From Cryptomeria japonica (Eukaryota > Streptophyta > Pinopsida > Cupressales > Cupressaceae), in assembly GCF_030272615.1 (NCBI RefSeq), contig NC_081405.1:23263772-23327771 (forward strand): a stretch of DNA of 64,000 bases, given 5' to 3'. Both the position numbers and the translations under genes were made by a program. Below are positions 45,301-55,142 of the stretch, piece by piece (the first letter of the stretch is position 1; each line of letters begins with the position of its first letter). The notes beneath the pieces are model-generated. The model was given only the letters and a program-made list of their open reading frames with translations, searched no databases and was not told the origin of the DNA.

Positions 45301-47124
45301 CACATAATGTCTCCTTGCACTGAGCAAGCCTAAAAAATGTGACACCCTTGTTCAACAAGGGTTGATACTCTACAACACGATGCCTATCATTCATGAGCTC
45401 AAGGTGGTTGCTTTCATGCTCAATAAAAATATGATCAAAACTTTTTGTAGTTTTGCCACCATCATAATATTATTTTGCTATTGTTAACATCATACATCCG
45501 CATGCTATGCTGGCAATTCATCGGGCTCTTCAATTTGTTCACTCTTTATATGTTAGTGACTACCTTTAACTTATGAACCTTCAAATAATTCATCATAATG
45601 ACCCTCAACTAAATCATCATAATGACCTTTATTCACTCTTTATATGTTAGTGACTACCTTTAACTTATGAACCTTCAAATGAACCTTCAAATAAATCATC
45701 ATAATGACCTCAAATTAATCATCATAATGACTACCTTTAATTTTTTATTGTTCCACCCTACAATTTTGTATATGAGGTATGTAAAATAGTTGCTCTATAG
45801 AGTTTTTTTAATCTCTTTGCATTCTTTTGGTTGCCTTCATTTAAATTATGTAATGTTTCCATGATTTCAAAAAATAAAGATTTTAGGAACAAGGTTTGAT
45901 ATGCATATATTTCTTATATACCATCACAACAATTGAATGTTGGGGGTGTTATGGATATTTTAATACAAACATTTAAAATATAGAAGTAGGGTTATTTTAG
46001 AGATTTTGGAAGTAACTACACATCAAATTTTGGGTGCCTTTGAAAAGAAAGTGGTATGATGAAATCTTTGGGCATAAAATAGATGAAATCCATGATGTAG
46101 CATGAATAACCTAACATTACACAACTTGTTAGCTAGTAGTATTCACGTTTCTTCTCTTTTCTCTTATCATATGACTAATAGTAAGCATCTCCTTAGTAGA
46201 CCTAGAAGTCATATCTCTTCTCTTGTGACAGAGTGTTCAAGTAGAATTGTTTGGACTAGGAGGTGCAGATCGACCAGATCCTCCACCTGTCGGATGTAGA
46301 CAAAATGAATGCTTTTTGGATTAGGATGGTACACAAAATCTACTATCAAAAGGTTGTAAAAAATTCTTGGGACTAGGAGGTGTGAACTGGCCTACTCTTT
46401 TGCTTTTCATGCCATCAAAATTTGAGTTTGATTGTCATCATTTACTTTGCCAAATTCTTCACACGTAACTCCTGAATCAATTTCCTACACACAAAATGAC
46501 GAAAATAGGTTTGTTGATGGGGGCTTTTCTAGCTCAAACCTCAGGTTGTGAATTAACCTTGAAGTATAAGGTTTTCCTTTTGAGGGAAAGGATAGATCTA
46601 ATCTAAAAATGGTTAAAATTGAACATGATACCATGATGAATCTTTCTTGAATCCTCACACAAGGTTTTAGGATGTCATGCAGACTGTTGATCATGAATGT
46701 TGTGCTTTAACTTGAATTCTCCTTCAATGCTTGATGAATTCTTGATTTCTTGTTCACTTGGAATTGAATTGATTTTATAATTAAGAGATCACTTGAATTG
46801 TAGGTAGACCCCTTCAAATGACAGGGTAGGCTTCCTTTTATACCTAATCATACATAAAGTGTTTAATTTTTTTCTTACACATGAGGCAATAAATGAGGGG
46901 TCATATTTTGGGTCCCACTCACGAGTACCAGGGCACCTAAGGCATCCTAGTCTTGTCAATTTAGGATGTGACATGCTAAAGTGGGCATCAATGTGTCAAG
47001 ATCAGACGGACCTTAAGTGATTGCCTCCCTTGCATATGCTTTGTTTGGGTGATAAACTTCACCATTCTACTCACAATAATTTTACTAAGTATCAATATAG
47101 GGATCATAACTTATTAATGATGCA
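42394..47124. other. CACTA interior, left part, no gene recognised
   Basis: Subterminal CCGACGAA/TTTCGACG words lie up to about 42560. A 40-bp segment (AGCTCTGTCAACATCC...CGAAAATGGGAGC) occurs at 42797-42836 and 43439-43478, with a third partial copy near 42747. A direct repeat of about 50 bp (TTCACTCTTTATATGTTAGTG...) occurs at 45538 and 45632 among CATCATAATGACC words. The rest is AT-rich without a supported coding frame. Confidence 0.6.
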
Positions 47125-47767
47125 GTGAAAGTCCTTCATGAAGGACTTCTAGAAGTATTTTTGGATGAGTCTTTGTCAAGTGTAGAGAAAATACAATTGA
47201 TGCTTAATGGATTTAAGGAACATGCTTTCAAATTGGAAGAAAAAGTTTTGAAGGATGTAGAGAAGAAGGTGGAAGAGAAATGACTAGAAGTTTTGGTGAT
47301 TAGATGTGCAACAACACATATCCAACTACAAGAAAGCATAATTTTTTTTTTAGAAAAGTGTAAAGGATGTGGTGGCATACATGTTTTAAAGTCAATGGCC
47401 TAAATATACTAAGGATATTAAGGGTCACATAGATATTATAGCATCACAAATTGTACAACTATCCAATACTATAGACATGAAGAATGATGCAGAAGGAAAT
47501 GAAAGACTTCAAATAGAAAACTTGTACATGCAAATAAATCCATTGACTAATCAGAAGAACAAAATTAAGAAATGGTTCGATCATCTGAGAGATGTTGTAG
47601 ACTTGCAACTCACTAGCTACTTAGTTTTTGCGAGTAAGAATTTTTTTTGTTTTGGTTATGGTTGTAGTGTTTGTAGGGAGACATTTAGAAATTTATATCT
47701 ATTTTCACTATTTAATGGTTTATGGGTTTGTAATGGTAATTTAATTTTCTTTCATATTTTTGTATAG
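47125..47767 (+). pseudogene. Unrecognised coiled-coil-like ORF remnant in the CACTA
   Basis: About 52 codons from 47125 read as a charged amphipathic segment (LDESLSSVEKIQLMLNGF, FKLEEKVLKDVEKKVEEK) ending in TGA at 47281-47283. Further charged text follows in other frames (47477-47640, NERLQIENLYMQINPL). I do not recognise the family. Its place, just before the inverted repeat, would fit a remnant of the element's second (TnpA-like) gene or of a captured host gene. There is no zinc or catalytic motif. Confidence 0.3.
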
Positions 47768-48305
47768 ATTCTTTATAATAGCCTATTATAGTGATTTGTT
47801 CTATTATGGATAATGTTGTGGGTCAGACGGCTTTGCCGTCGGTGCATGTAAGCATTGCATGAGTTCTACTTTTAAAAATTACATGAAATATTTTTAATTT
47901 ATTTGATTCAGTGTTATTTGAAAAAAAGTTTATCAATGATGTTTCCTTTCTCCAAGAATTGGATCTAGGATCTTTCCATCAGATAATATGTAACATCCAA
48001 TGACTAAATATTTTCTTTACAAATGCTTATTTTATTTAATTATCATCTAAGCGTGAATTAAAATTTATATCTGTGCGGAAGTAGAAGATACAAGCTCAAG
48101 ACTCGTGTGCAAGTAAATTTCATAAAAGAAAGCAAGCAAGCATTATCTTGAATGACATGGAAACAAGCTCATCAACTGCCTAGAAGAGAGCAATTGGAGA
48201 AAAGAAGAGGAAAGTGTTAAAGGGTGATAAATACATAGAGAGTATGCAATACAAACAAATAATGTCTAGAGTGTGTGATGTGACATCTCTAATTTATGTC
48301 TAGAG

Positions 48306-49037
48306 GGACTAACTGGTTTTGGAATTCCTGGGAAACCTATTGGGCCAGGCTTGGAGGAAATCAATGTGTTCATGCAAGGACCACCTTTTTTCTATTATGA
48401 GAATGATTCTTTTGCACCGAAGGATATTTGGAAGACAATATCCAAAAATTTCTATAGTGTGGAACCAAAGTTGGTGGATTTGAAGTACTTTTCGGCTTCC
48501 AAAAGACCAAGAGGTTATGTACACAATCTCACAATAGAAGGGTGATTTCAAGCATTACCTCTCCCCCCCCATGACTATTAAGGAAGCACTTCCTCAGACA
48601 AAGGACTATTGGCCTCCATGGGATCAAATAAAAAAATTGAATTCCATAGACTGTAGATGATGTGGTGGTGTCCTTTATGAATAACTCTGCACTATAATTG
48701 AAAATTCATGAGGGAAACTGCAAGATAGTGAATAGAAATACATTCTTGAAAAGTGGGAAGAATGGAACTTATTTTGGGTGGGACCAGGTCAGGTGGCTCC
48801 TCTAGAGGTTGACAAGATAGAAATAATATTAGGATTTGAAAAAGATCACACTCGTGGAACTTTGTGTGTGACTAATCGATTGCGTTGTTTGGGTAATATT
48901 GCATTCAAAATAGATACCGTTGCATACCATTTATATGTCTTGAAAGCATTTTATCCTGATGGAATTAAATTAAAGTACTTTCTCTTCTATCTGGTATTGG
49001 TGGAGTAGAGGTTGCATTGCATCGACCTAGGATACAT
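48306..49037 (+). pseudogene. DRM-type de novo cytosine methyltransferase fragment, left arm
   Basis: DRM enzymes (domains rearranged methyltransferase) carry out de novo DNA methylation guided by small RNAs. The fragment reads, with frame changes: GLTGFGIPGKP; GPPFFYYENDSFAPKDIW; FYSVEPKLVDLKYFSAS and RPRGYVHNL; MTIKEALPQTKDYWPPWD; WNLFWVGPGQVAPLEVD; LGFEKDHTRGT; RLRCLGNIAF and DTVAYHL; YPDGIKLKVLSLLSGIGG (motif I, SAM binding), then EVALHR. The order, with motif I after the target-recognition side, is the rearranged order that names DRM. The N-terminal UBA domains and everything after motif I are missing. A TGA (about 48543), a shift near the C run at 48565 and other stops make it non-coding. 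No intron interrupts about 730 bp. It is a captured gene piece. Confidence 0.9.
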
Positions 49038-49063
49038 ATTTCTGCAGATACAACACAAGTTAA

Positions 49064-49796
49064 ATGTATCCCAGGTCGATGCAAAGCAACCTCTGCTCCA
49101 AAGATCACCAGAAAATAGAGAAAGAACTTTAATTTAATGCCATCAGGATAAAAGTCTTTAATCAAGATGGATAAATAGTATGCAATTGTATCTATTTGGA
49201 ATGCAATATTACCCAAACAACACAATCGATCAATCGCACACGAAGTTCCATGAGTGTGATCTTTTTCAAATCCTGATATTATTTCTATCTCGTCAACCTC
49301 TAGAGGAGCCACCTGACCTGGCCCCACCCAAACCAAGATCCATTCTTCCCACTTTTCAAGAATGTATTTATGTTCACTATCTTGCAGTTTCCCTCATGAA
49401 TTTTCAATTATAGTGCAGAGTTCTTCACGAAGGACACCACCACATCATCTAGAGTCTATGCTTCAATTTTTTTCTTTGATCCCATGGAGGCCAATAGTCC
49501 TTTGTCTGAGGAAGTGCTTCCTGAATAGTCATGGGGGGAGAGGTAATGCTTGAAATTTCCCTTCTATTGGGAGATTGTGTACATAACCTCTTGGTCTTCT
49601 GGAAGCTGAAAAGTACTTCAAGTCCACCAACTCTGGTTCCACACTATAGAAATTTTCGAATATTTCCTTCCAAATATCCTTCGGTGCAAAAGCATCATTC
49701 TCATAATAGAAAAAAGGTGGTCCTTGCATGAACACATTGATTTCCTCCAAGTTTGGCCCAATAGGTTTCCCAGGAACTCCAAAACTAGTTAGTCCC
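49064..49796 (-). pseudogene. DRM-type methyltransferase fragment, right arm
   Basis: This is the mirror copy of the left-arm fragment. It shows GPPFFYYENDAFAPKDIW, FYSVEPELVDLKYFSAS, RPRGYVHNLPIEG, WVGPGQVAPLEVDEIEI, LGFEKDHTHGT, RLCCLGNIAFQIDT, YPDGIKLK and a slightly longer end (EVALHRPGIHL, VVSAEI) that supplies the loop. A small deletion damages motif I (GIGG region). Several residues that differ from the left arm (RRPRGY, PIEG, VEPEL) are nearer the usual DRM text, so this arm may be closer to the parent. Stops occur in the middle part. The copies point head to head at motif I. Confidence 0.9.
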
Positions 49797-49818
49797 TTCG
49801 AACATAAATTAGAGACGT

Positions 49819-49950
49819 CACATCACACACTCCAGACATTGTTTGTTTGTATTGCATACTCTCTACTTATTTATCACCCTTTATCACATCACACACTCCA
49901 GACATTGTTTGTTTGTATTGCATACTCTCTACTTATTTATCACCCTTTAA
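49819..49950. repeat. 66-bp tandem duplication in right arm of the hairpin
   Basis: CACATCACACACTCCAGACA begins at 49819 and again at 49885. The left arm has one copy only. It would bulge out of the stem. Confidence 0.9.
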
Positions 49951-50354
49951 CACTTTCCTCTGCTTTTCTCCAATTTCTCTCTTCCAGGCAGCCGATGAGC
50001 TTGTTTCCATGGCATTCAAGATAAAGCTTGCTTGCTTTCTTTTACGAAATTTACTTGCACACTAGTCTTCAGCTTGTATCTTCTGCTTCCGCACATATAT
50101 AAATTATAATTCACGCTTAGATGATAATTAAATAAAATAAGCATTTGTAAAGACAATATTTAGTCATTGGATGTTACATACTATCTGATGGAAAGATCCT
50201 AGACAATTCTTGGAGAAAGGAAACATCATTGATAACCTTTTTTTGCAAATAACACTGAATCAAATAAATAAAAAATGTTTTATGCAATTTTTAAAAGTAG
50301 AACTCGTTCAATGCTTTCATGCATCAATGACAAAGCCGTCTGACCCACAACATT

Positions 50355-50651
50355 TGATACCGTCAGAATTTCGATGATAACTAAAGAAACATCTGACAAG
50401 GATGTTGTATATCCGACGTCACTTCCTTGTCGGATAGTCGTCGAGGAGGAAACATAGCATCCGTCGGAATTTCGACTGTAATCCGTCGAAATTTTTGGCT
50501 AGGGGAGCAAATATAGCCGCCGTCAGAAGAGTTCATAACGTTGTTGGAATTCCGACACAAATGGTATCATCGAGAAGATTGACGACAAGTTTTCAACAGT
50601 TAAATTAGTTAGAAGTCTGACGTGATGTCGTCGGACTACCAACAATTGTTC
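50355..50651. repeat. CACTA right subterminal repeat zone
   Basis: Words such as CCGTCAGAATTTCGATGA, CCGTCGGAATTTCGAC and GTCGTCGGAC recur in both orientations. Matching words stand at the left end (42385-42560). Subterminal repeats of this kind bind the element's own regulatory protein in known CACTA systems. Confidence 0.7.
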
Positions 50652-50680
50652 ATCGGAAATTAGGCCCAAATGTACTAGTG
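50652..50680 (-). repeat. CACTA right terminal inverted repeat
   Basis: The reverse complement starts CACTAGTACATTTGGGCCTA. It is followed by TTA, the same triplet as at the left. Confidence 0.9.
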
Positions 50681-52344
50681 TTAGATGGTATCAAAACCAT
50701 TGGGGCTTCATTGAGTAATCTTTTTGGAGAGCTTTTGGAGCATTTTATTTTTGAATCCAAGGAGATGCAAAAACTTTAAGCATCCTATGGCATTTTTTAC
50801 CTCACCGTTGCATTTGGGATGTCATTTCCATGAAAATCGAGTATAAATTTGTCCATTTTTGTAAAATTAATTATTATCAAAAAAATTAAAAATGTTATTT
50901 TTTATTTGTGGGGTGTTGTATTTTCCCCCCCACCGTACTGCAACATATATCTTGCAGGGGTCATACCCTACACAACACACAAGGTCATACCACCTGCAAT
51001 AGCTCATCATACCTGCCTATCCCCTCCACCCTAGCCAACGACCCCCACTACTCTAGCAACTCCACCGTGTGACAAATCTGTCGATGACTGTGCTCCTCCT
51101 GATGATTGTGCTACTCCTAGTGACTATGCTCCTTAGCCACCGGCCACCACAGGCTCCTCTATCGTCAATAATTCTTCGTTATTGCATGTCCGCCCCTACT
51201 GCCACATGGTGACCTCCAATTAATCCACATAGACACTGCCCCATACCATGCCAGCGACACCTTGGCACCATCTTTGTAATCTGCTAATCCACATAGACAT
51301 AATTCACACCATGCAGTTGAGTCCCATTCGCCCATGCCAAGCACAGTTGGCAATATGGCTTGCCACATGGACCTGCACCATCATCGCCAAGTCACTCGCC
51401 AAATCATCATATGGACAACACAGCCATCCTACACAGTCAGCCGACACATCACCTTTTCATACGAACACATAAATAACTAGCTCTGCTTTCTACACTGACA
51501 CGTCACCTTTCGTATTGACACACCATCTGCCACACTAATATGTCTGTACAATTTGTATGACACGTGTCAACATTCGATCGGGCCACGTCAGCAATCCGCA
51601 TTGTACAAAAATCCATGCAAGATGGGTTTGAAGTTTTTGCAATGGCCAGACAGGCATCAAATTTAAGCCCATCAAATGTTTACGTCAGTACTCTTTTGAA
51701 AAAAATTGGACCCCCTCTCATTGAGCTTTTTGGTTTTGAGGGCAAACTTTAGAGGGCCACAACTTGCTCAATTTTGCTCCTTTTTGGGTGCAATTTTTTT
51801 TTATTTGAGCTAAGTTTTTGTGCTCTTCGCAATGGTGGTGAAATTTTCTAATTTTGATGGACAAATTTTTCATAATTTTTAGTTTTTCATGACTGTACCT
51901 ATCCAATCCTCAATTTTGCAACTTTAGAGGCTTCGTTCAGGGTCATACGACCTCCTTTTTAGGTGTCATTTTTTTTTGAAATTGCATAATTTTTTATCTA
52001 CTTTCAAAATCTACCATCAATTTGCATTGATTTTGAGTAGAAATTGTACTTTTAGTATTTGGTCATATTTGGCCTATTTGGTACTTGTATTTTGCTTGGA
52101 TCTTAGTTTAGATCACTTGCAATATTTGTTGGGGTCTCTTATAGCCTATTTAAGGTAGTTGTAAAGTTGAAATCAAAAGTCCACCTTGCCATGTTCTGCA
52201 AGTGGCCCATTGTACATACACTGAAATCATCATTTTTTTTATTTTTTTTTTTTGGGGGGGGTGTTTCTTGATTGAGTAATTTGGGGGGGTGTATTGTGTG
52301 ATTGTGCCTCTCTCTATCTTTTTTTGTTTATTTTTTTTACTATC
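50681..52344 (+). other. Leader of copia relic TE-4, with PBS-like site
   Basis: TGGTATCAAAACC (50686-50698) resembles the initiator-Met tRNA PBS and follows the LTR at 42354 by about ten bases once the CACTA is removed. The remaining 1.6 kb has no supported frame; 52220-52340 is T- and G-rich. Part could be unrelated inserted DNA. Confidence 0.45.
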
Positions 52345-52538
52345 GGTTCTCCTAAATTTCCACTTTTAACTCCACATTACTATGCTTCTTAGAAAATTGA
52401 TGCATGGAGTAAGCTAACAGAAAAGGGATTAACTCACTATATTGATGGAACTATAACTGCACCAGTTGATCCTAATGCTCACATATATTGGATCACTAAA
52501 AACATTATGGCTATTGACACATTGAGGAAATACATATT
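52345..52538 (+). pseudogene. Ty1/copia gag N-terminal scrap
   Basis: The frame reads GSPKFPLLTPHYYAS, stop, KIDAWSKLTEKGLTHYIDGT, then APVDPNAHIYW and AIDTLRKYIF. This is the start of copia gag (target-binding helix with Trp, then YIDGT and a downstream Trp). The TAG stands where Trp is usual, so TGG to TAG fits. TE-5 cuts it at 52538; ATATT (52534-52538) is the presumed target duplication. Confidence 0.75.
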
Positions 52539-54195
52539 TGTAGTGTTGTAAATTGTACACCCTTGCTAGGGTGGTACAATTTCACACTTAGGTTAGCACC
52601 CACCTTAGTGTGTCTTGCATCTTGCATTATTATTTCCCTTTAATCATTTAATTAATTAATTTAATTAAATCTAAAGTCATATTTCATCACTTCATACATC
52701 ATAAAATTGGGCCTTTACCATAAGTGTGCCCCTTTCTATTTTATTCCTCCAATAAATCATTTAATCATAAACCCTAATTATGTCTTATTTTGACCTTTAA
52801 GGCCCGATTTCGCATATCAAAACACTTCAAAATTAGATGTAACTTTGGGATTCACTCTAATATCATCATATCTAACGGTCCTGAAAATTTGGTAAAAGTT
52901 GGTCGGACCGTGGCGGGAATGCACATGGTCCTCGACTTTTTTCTCGAAATTTCGAGAGCACAATTCTATGATATTATAATGTTGAACCCCAAAAGATTGG
53001 TAGGAAATTCAATTCCTAGGTCAGCCTAAAGGTGAAATTAAGTCAAAATTAAGATCTAGGGTTTCATACATAAGAGCTCTCTTTCTTCATTTGAAGCCAA
53101 CTAAAGAACTAAGGTCTATCTAATCTAAGGGAGTTTTCAACAAAGCAAGCATAAGGAGCCTTCTATGTAATGAAAGAGAAGCCTATGTGGAGTCTTCAAC
53201 AACATTCAACAACATTCATCAAGAATTTGTCAAGCATTCATCATCAATTAGGAGCCTTGAAGACATTGAAGAGTAATAGGAGATCTTGTGGCAATATCTC
53301 TCCCTTGGGGATTGGTATGATTTCATGTTATTTTCATGTCTTTCTATGAGCTTCTTTATATCAATTTGCATATTTACATTCATGATTTAGATTATTTAGC
53401 ATATTTGGTTTGAAGCATTATTATTTGCATTCACATTTACATTTAGGGTTTACTCTCATGCGTAGGGTAGCTCTAGTTTCTTATCATTTAGGATCTTGTA
53501 AACACAAAAGGTTCTAGCACACACATTTTCAGTAATTTATCGGCTATTTGTGGAGGTGGAAATCACCAACATAGGGGTTTGACTAAGGCAAAACCCTATA
53601 TAGCCACCCAAAACTTCCCTTTTCATTTGGAGGTGCAGAAACATGCATCCAAAGGCAATTTCAAATCTGGAAAAGGCATCAGAACCACTCAGAAGTCTCA
53701 GAAGTGCAGAAACCTATCAAGGACAGGGGTGTGGCACCCTAGTCCCTCCATTTTGCAGTCAAGTTTGATAGGTTGCAGACTCAGGACCTGCAGTTTGCAA
53801 TGTTTTAGTTGCAACCTCATGTCTGTAGAAACAAGACATTGGCATGGCACCCTGGTCCTGGTCAGTTTTGTCCAATTTCGGCATCAGGTACACATCCAAA
53901 ATCCTCCCCATTTCATGCTTTCAATATCTCAGTTTTAGATCTGCAAGTTTGTTCAATTTCAAGTTCATTTGTGCTTCACTCTTTATCTCCTAGTCTAGTT
54001 GATCACTCAAACCCTAGTTTTTCTCATCATTTGCAACAAGAGGAATAGAAACCCTCAGAGGTAATCCTTGGCTCTCTCTTTCCCACAAGAAGTATCCAAA
54101 TTGATCTATCTCCCTAGGCTCTTTCGTATTCCCAATGTGTTGGCAAAAGTAGGATTAGGTCCTAGTCACCCGATCTCACTTTTCCCGCCACCACA
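52539..54195 (+). repeat. 5' LTR of TE-5 (LTR family 1)
   Basis: The 1657-bp LTR begins TGTAGTGTTGTAAATTG and ends CCGCCACCACA. It is recognisably the plus-strand counterpart of 10084-11746 but clearly more diverged, including CATACATAAGAGCTC at about 53068. Confidence 0.92.
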
Positions 54196-54198
54196 TTT

Positions 54199-54218
54199 TG
54201 GTGAACCCGACGTGAATC
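54199..54218 (+). promoter_or_regulatory. Primer binding site of TE-5
   Basis: TGGTGAACCCGACGTGAATC is identical to the TE-1 PBS and has the same TTT spacer after the LTR. Confidence 0.88.
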
Positions 54219-54537
54219 CAACCTTCTTCAATTCTAATTTATGTTCTCTAATCTGAGTGTTTATTCTATTTCAAATTCAAATTTACATTTACAAGTTTCA
54301 ATTCCTTGCAAATTTCAAAATTTGGAGGTTAATTTTGTAAAAACCCTATTTTTTCATTTCAAAATTGAACTTGTGGATAGCTTATTTTGGATCATTAATT
54401 TCAAATATGATTTTGGAACACATTTTACTCATCAATTTCATTTTCTAAATCAACATTTAGAGTGATTACATTGGTTAAAATTGAACATTTCCTTCTATTT
54501 TGCATATGTTATCATTTGAAAGAGGAATTTTTTTGTC

Positions 54538-55060
54538 ATGATGCATTCATTTCGTAAATGTGATAATGGGTTAGCTTTCCTTGTTTCAATTTTTCCATCT
54601 CTTAGAAAACTTCCTCTCATCTATGACAACATTTTATTGCCTAAAAGAGTTGTTACCAATCCCTTCAAAACTCTCCCATGCTCTAAGGATGAAGATTTGA
54701 AGAGTGATCTTGACAATTCTCCTAAAATGTGCCCTTCCCATCTAGCTATCTTAGAGGAAGAGGTTGATATCATAAACACCTTTCTTAATGTTACTTTGCC
54801 TTCCCTACATGATGCTTCTCTAAGTGAAAAGGTATTGATGGACATTGACTTATCTTCTCCTAAATTTTGTCTTACCAATGGGGGCATTACAACAAGAGGT
54901 TATGAGCACTTCTTCCAAAGATCTCCTTCCTAAGCATGAATCTTTGGAGAAATATGTTCATCTCCATCCTAAAGAATACTCCCCTCATGAGGTTAATTTT
55001 TTGCTAGAAGATGGTATTGTCCCTTTTCAACCCAACAATATGAATAATAACTCTAGTTGA
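54538..55060 (+). pseudogene. TE-5 first ORF, unrecognised
   Basis: About 132 codons are open from 54538 (SLRKLPLIYDNILLPKRVV; LAILEEEVDIINTFLNV). A frame change at about 54920 leads to KYVHLHPKEYSPHEVNFLLE up to 55060. No gag, zinc or protease motif is seen. TE-1, with the same LTR family and PBS, has a different protein here, so the family varies in its leader ORF. No function can be given. Confidence 0.4.
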
Positions 55061-55142
55061 AGTCTCAACCCGAAGTTTGGACATTCACTTGGTAAAGTCA
55101 CTATTTCTATAGCTAGTGTTCATTTGATTGTCAACCCAGGGA

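Larger units (their letters stand above)
47812..50354. repeat. Large inverted repeat (hairpin) with DRM methyltransferase sequence
   Basis: Left arm 47812-49037 (1226 bp) is the reverse complement of right arm 49064-50354 (1291 bp); the unpaired centre is 26 bases. The arms start at AATGTTGTGGGTCAGACGG and its complement. In a 190-base coding stretch I count about ten differences, so arms are roughly 95 percent alike there. The length difference is nearly all one 66-bp tandem duplication in the right arm. The outer 490 bp of each arm is non-coding, the inner 735 bp is DRM-like. The right arm ends against the CACTA subterminal repeats. A transcript across it would fold into a near-perfect dsRNA. 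Confidence 0.95.
42365..50680. mobile_element. CACTA (En/Spm-type) DNA transposon carrying a DRM inverted repeat
   Basis: The left end reads CACTAATACATTTGGCC. The right end, reverse-complemented, reads CACTAGTACATTTGGGCC and stays similar for about 29 bp. TTA flanks both ends (42362-42364, 50681-50683), the 3-bp duplication expected of CACTA elements. Subterminal zones hold many CGTCGGAATTTCGAC-like words (about 42385-42560 and 50355-50640), as in this superfamily. Length is 8316 bp. No transposase domain is recognised, so it appears non-autonomous. It sits at the LTR/PBS junction of an old copia element. Confidence 0.92.
52539..55142 (+). mobile_element. TE-5: LTR family 1 element, interrupted by TE-6
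   Basis: A full 5' LTR (52539-54195) is followed by the same PBS as TE-1 (54199-54218) and about 0.9 kb of interior. Then TE-6 begins at 55143. The rest of TE-5 should lie right of TE-6, beyond the window. It is inserted in a copia gag sequence. Confidence 0.87.

Noticed and set aside
48306-49796. DRM-like ORFs as working methyltransferase genes
   Set aside because: Each copy has stops and frame changes, lacks the UBA domains and everything after motif I, and is one arm of a palindrome.
47812-50354. Inverted repeat as an assembly fold-back artefact
   Set aside because: The arms differ by scattered substitutions and a 66-bp duplication present in only one arm.
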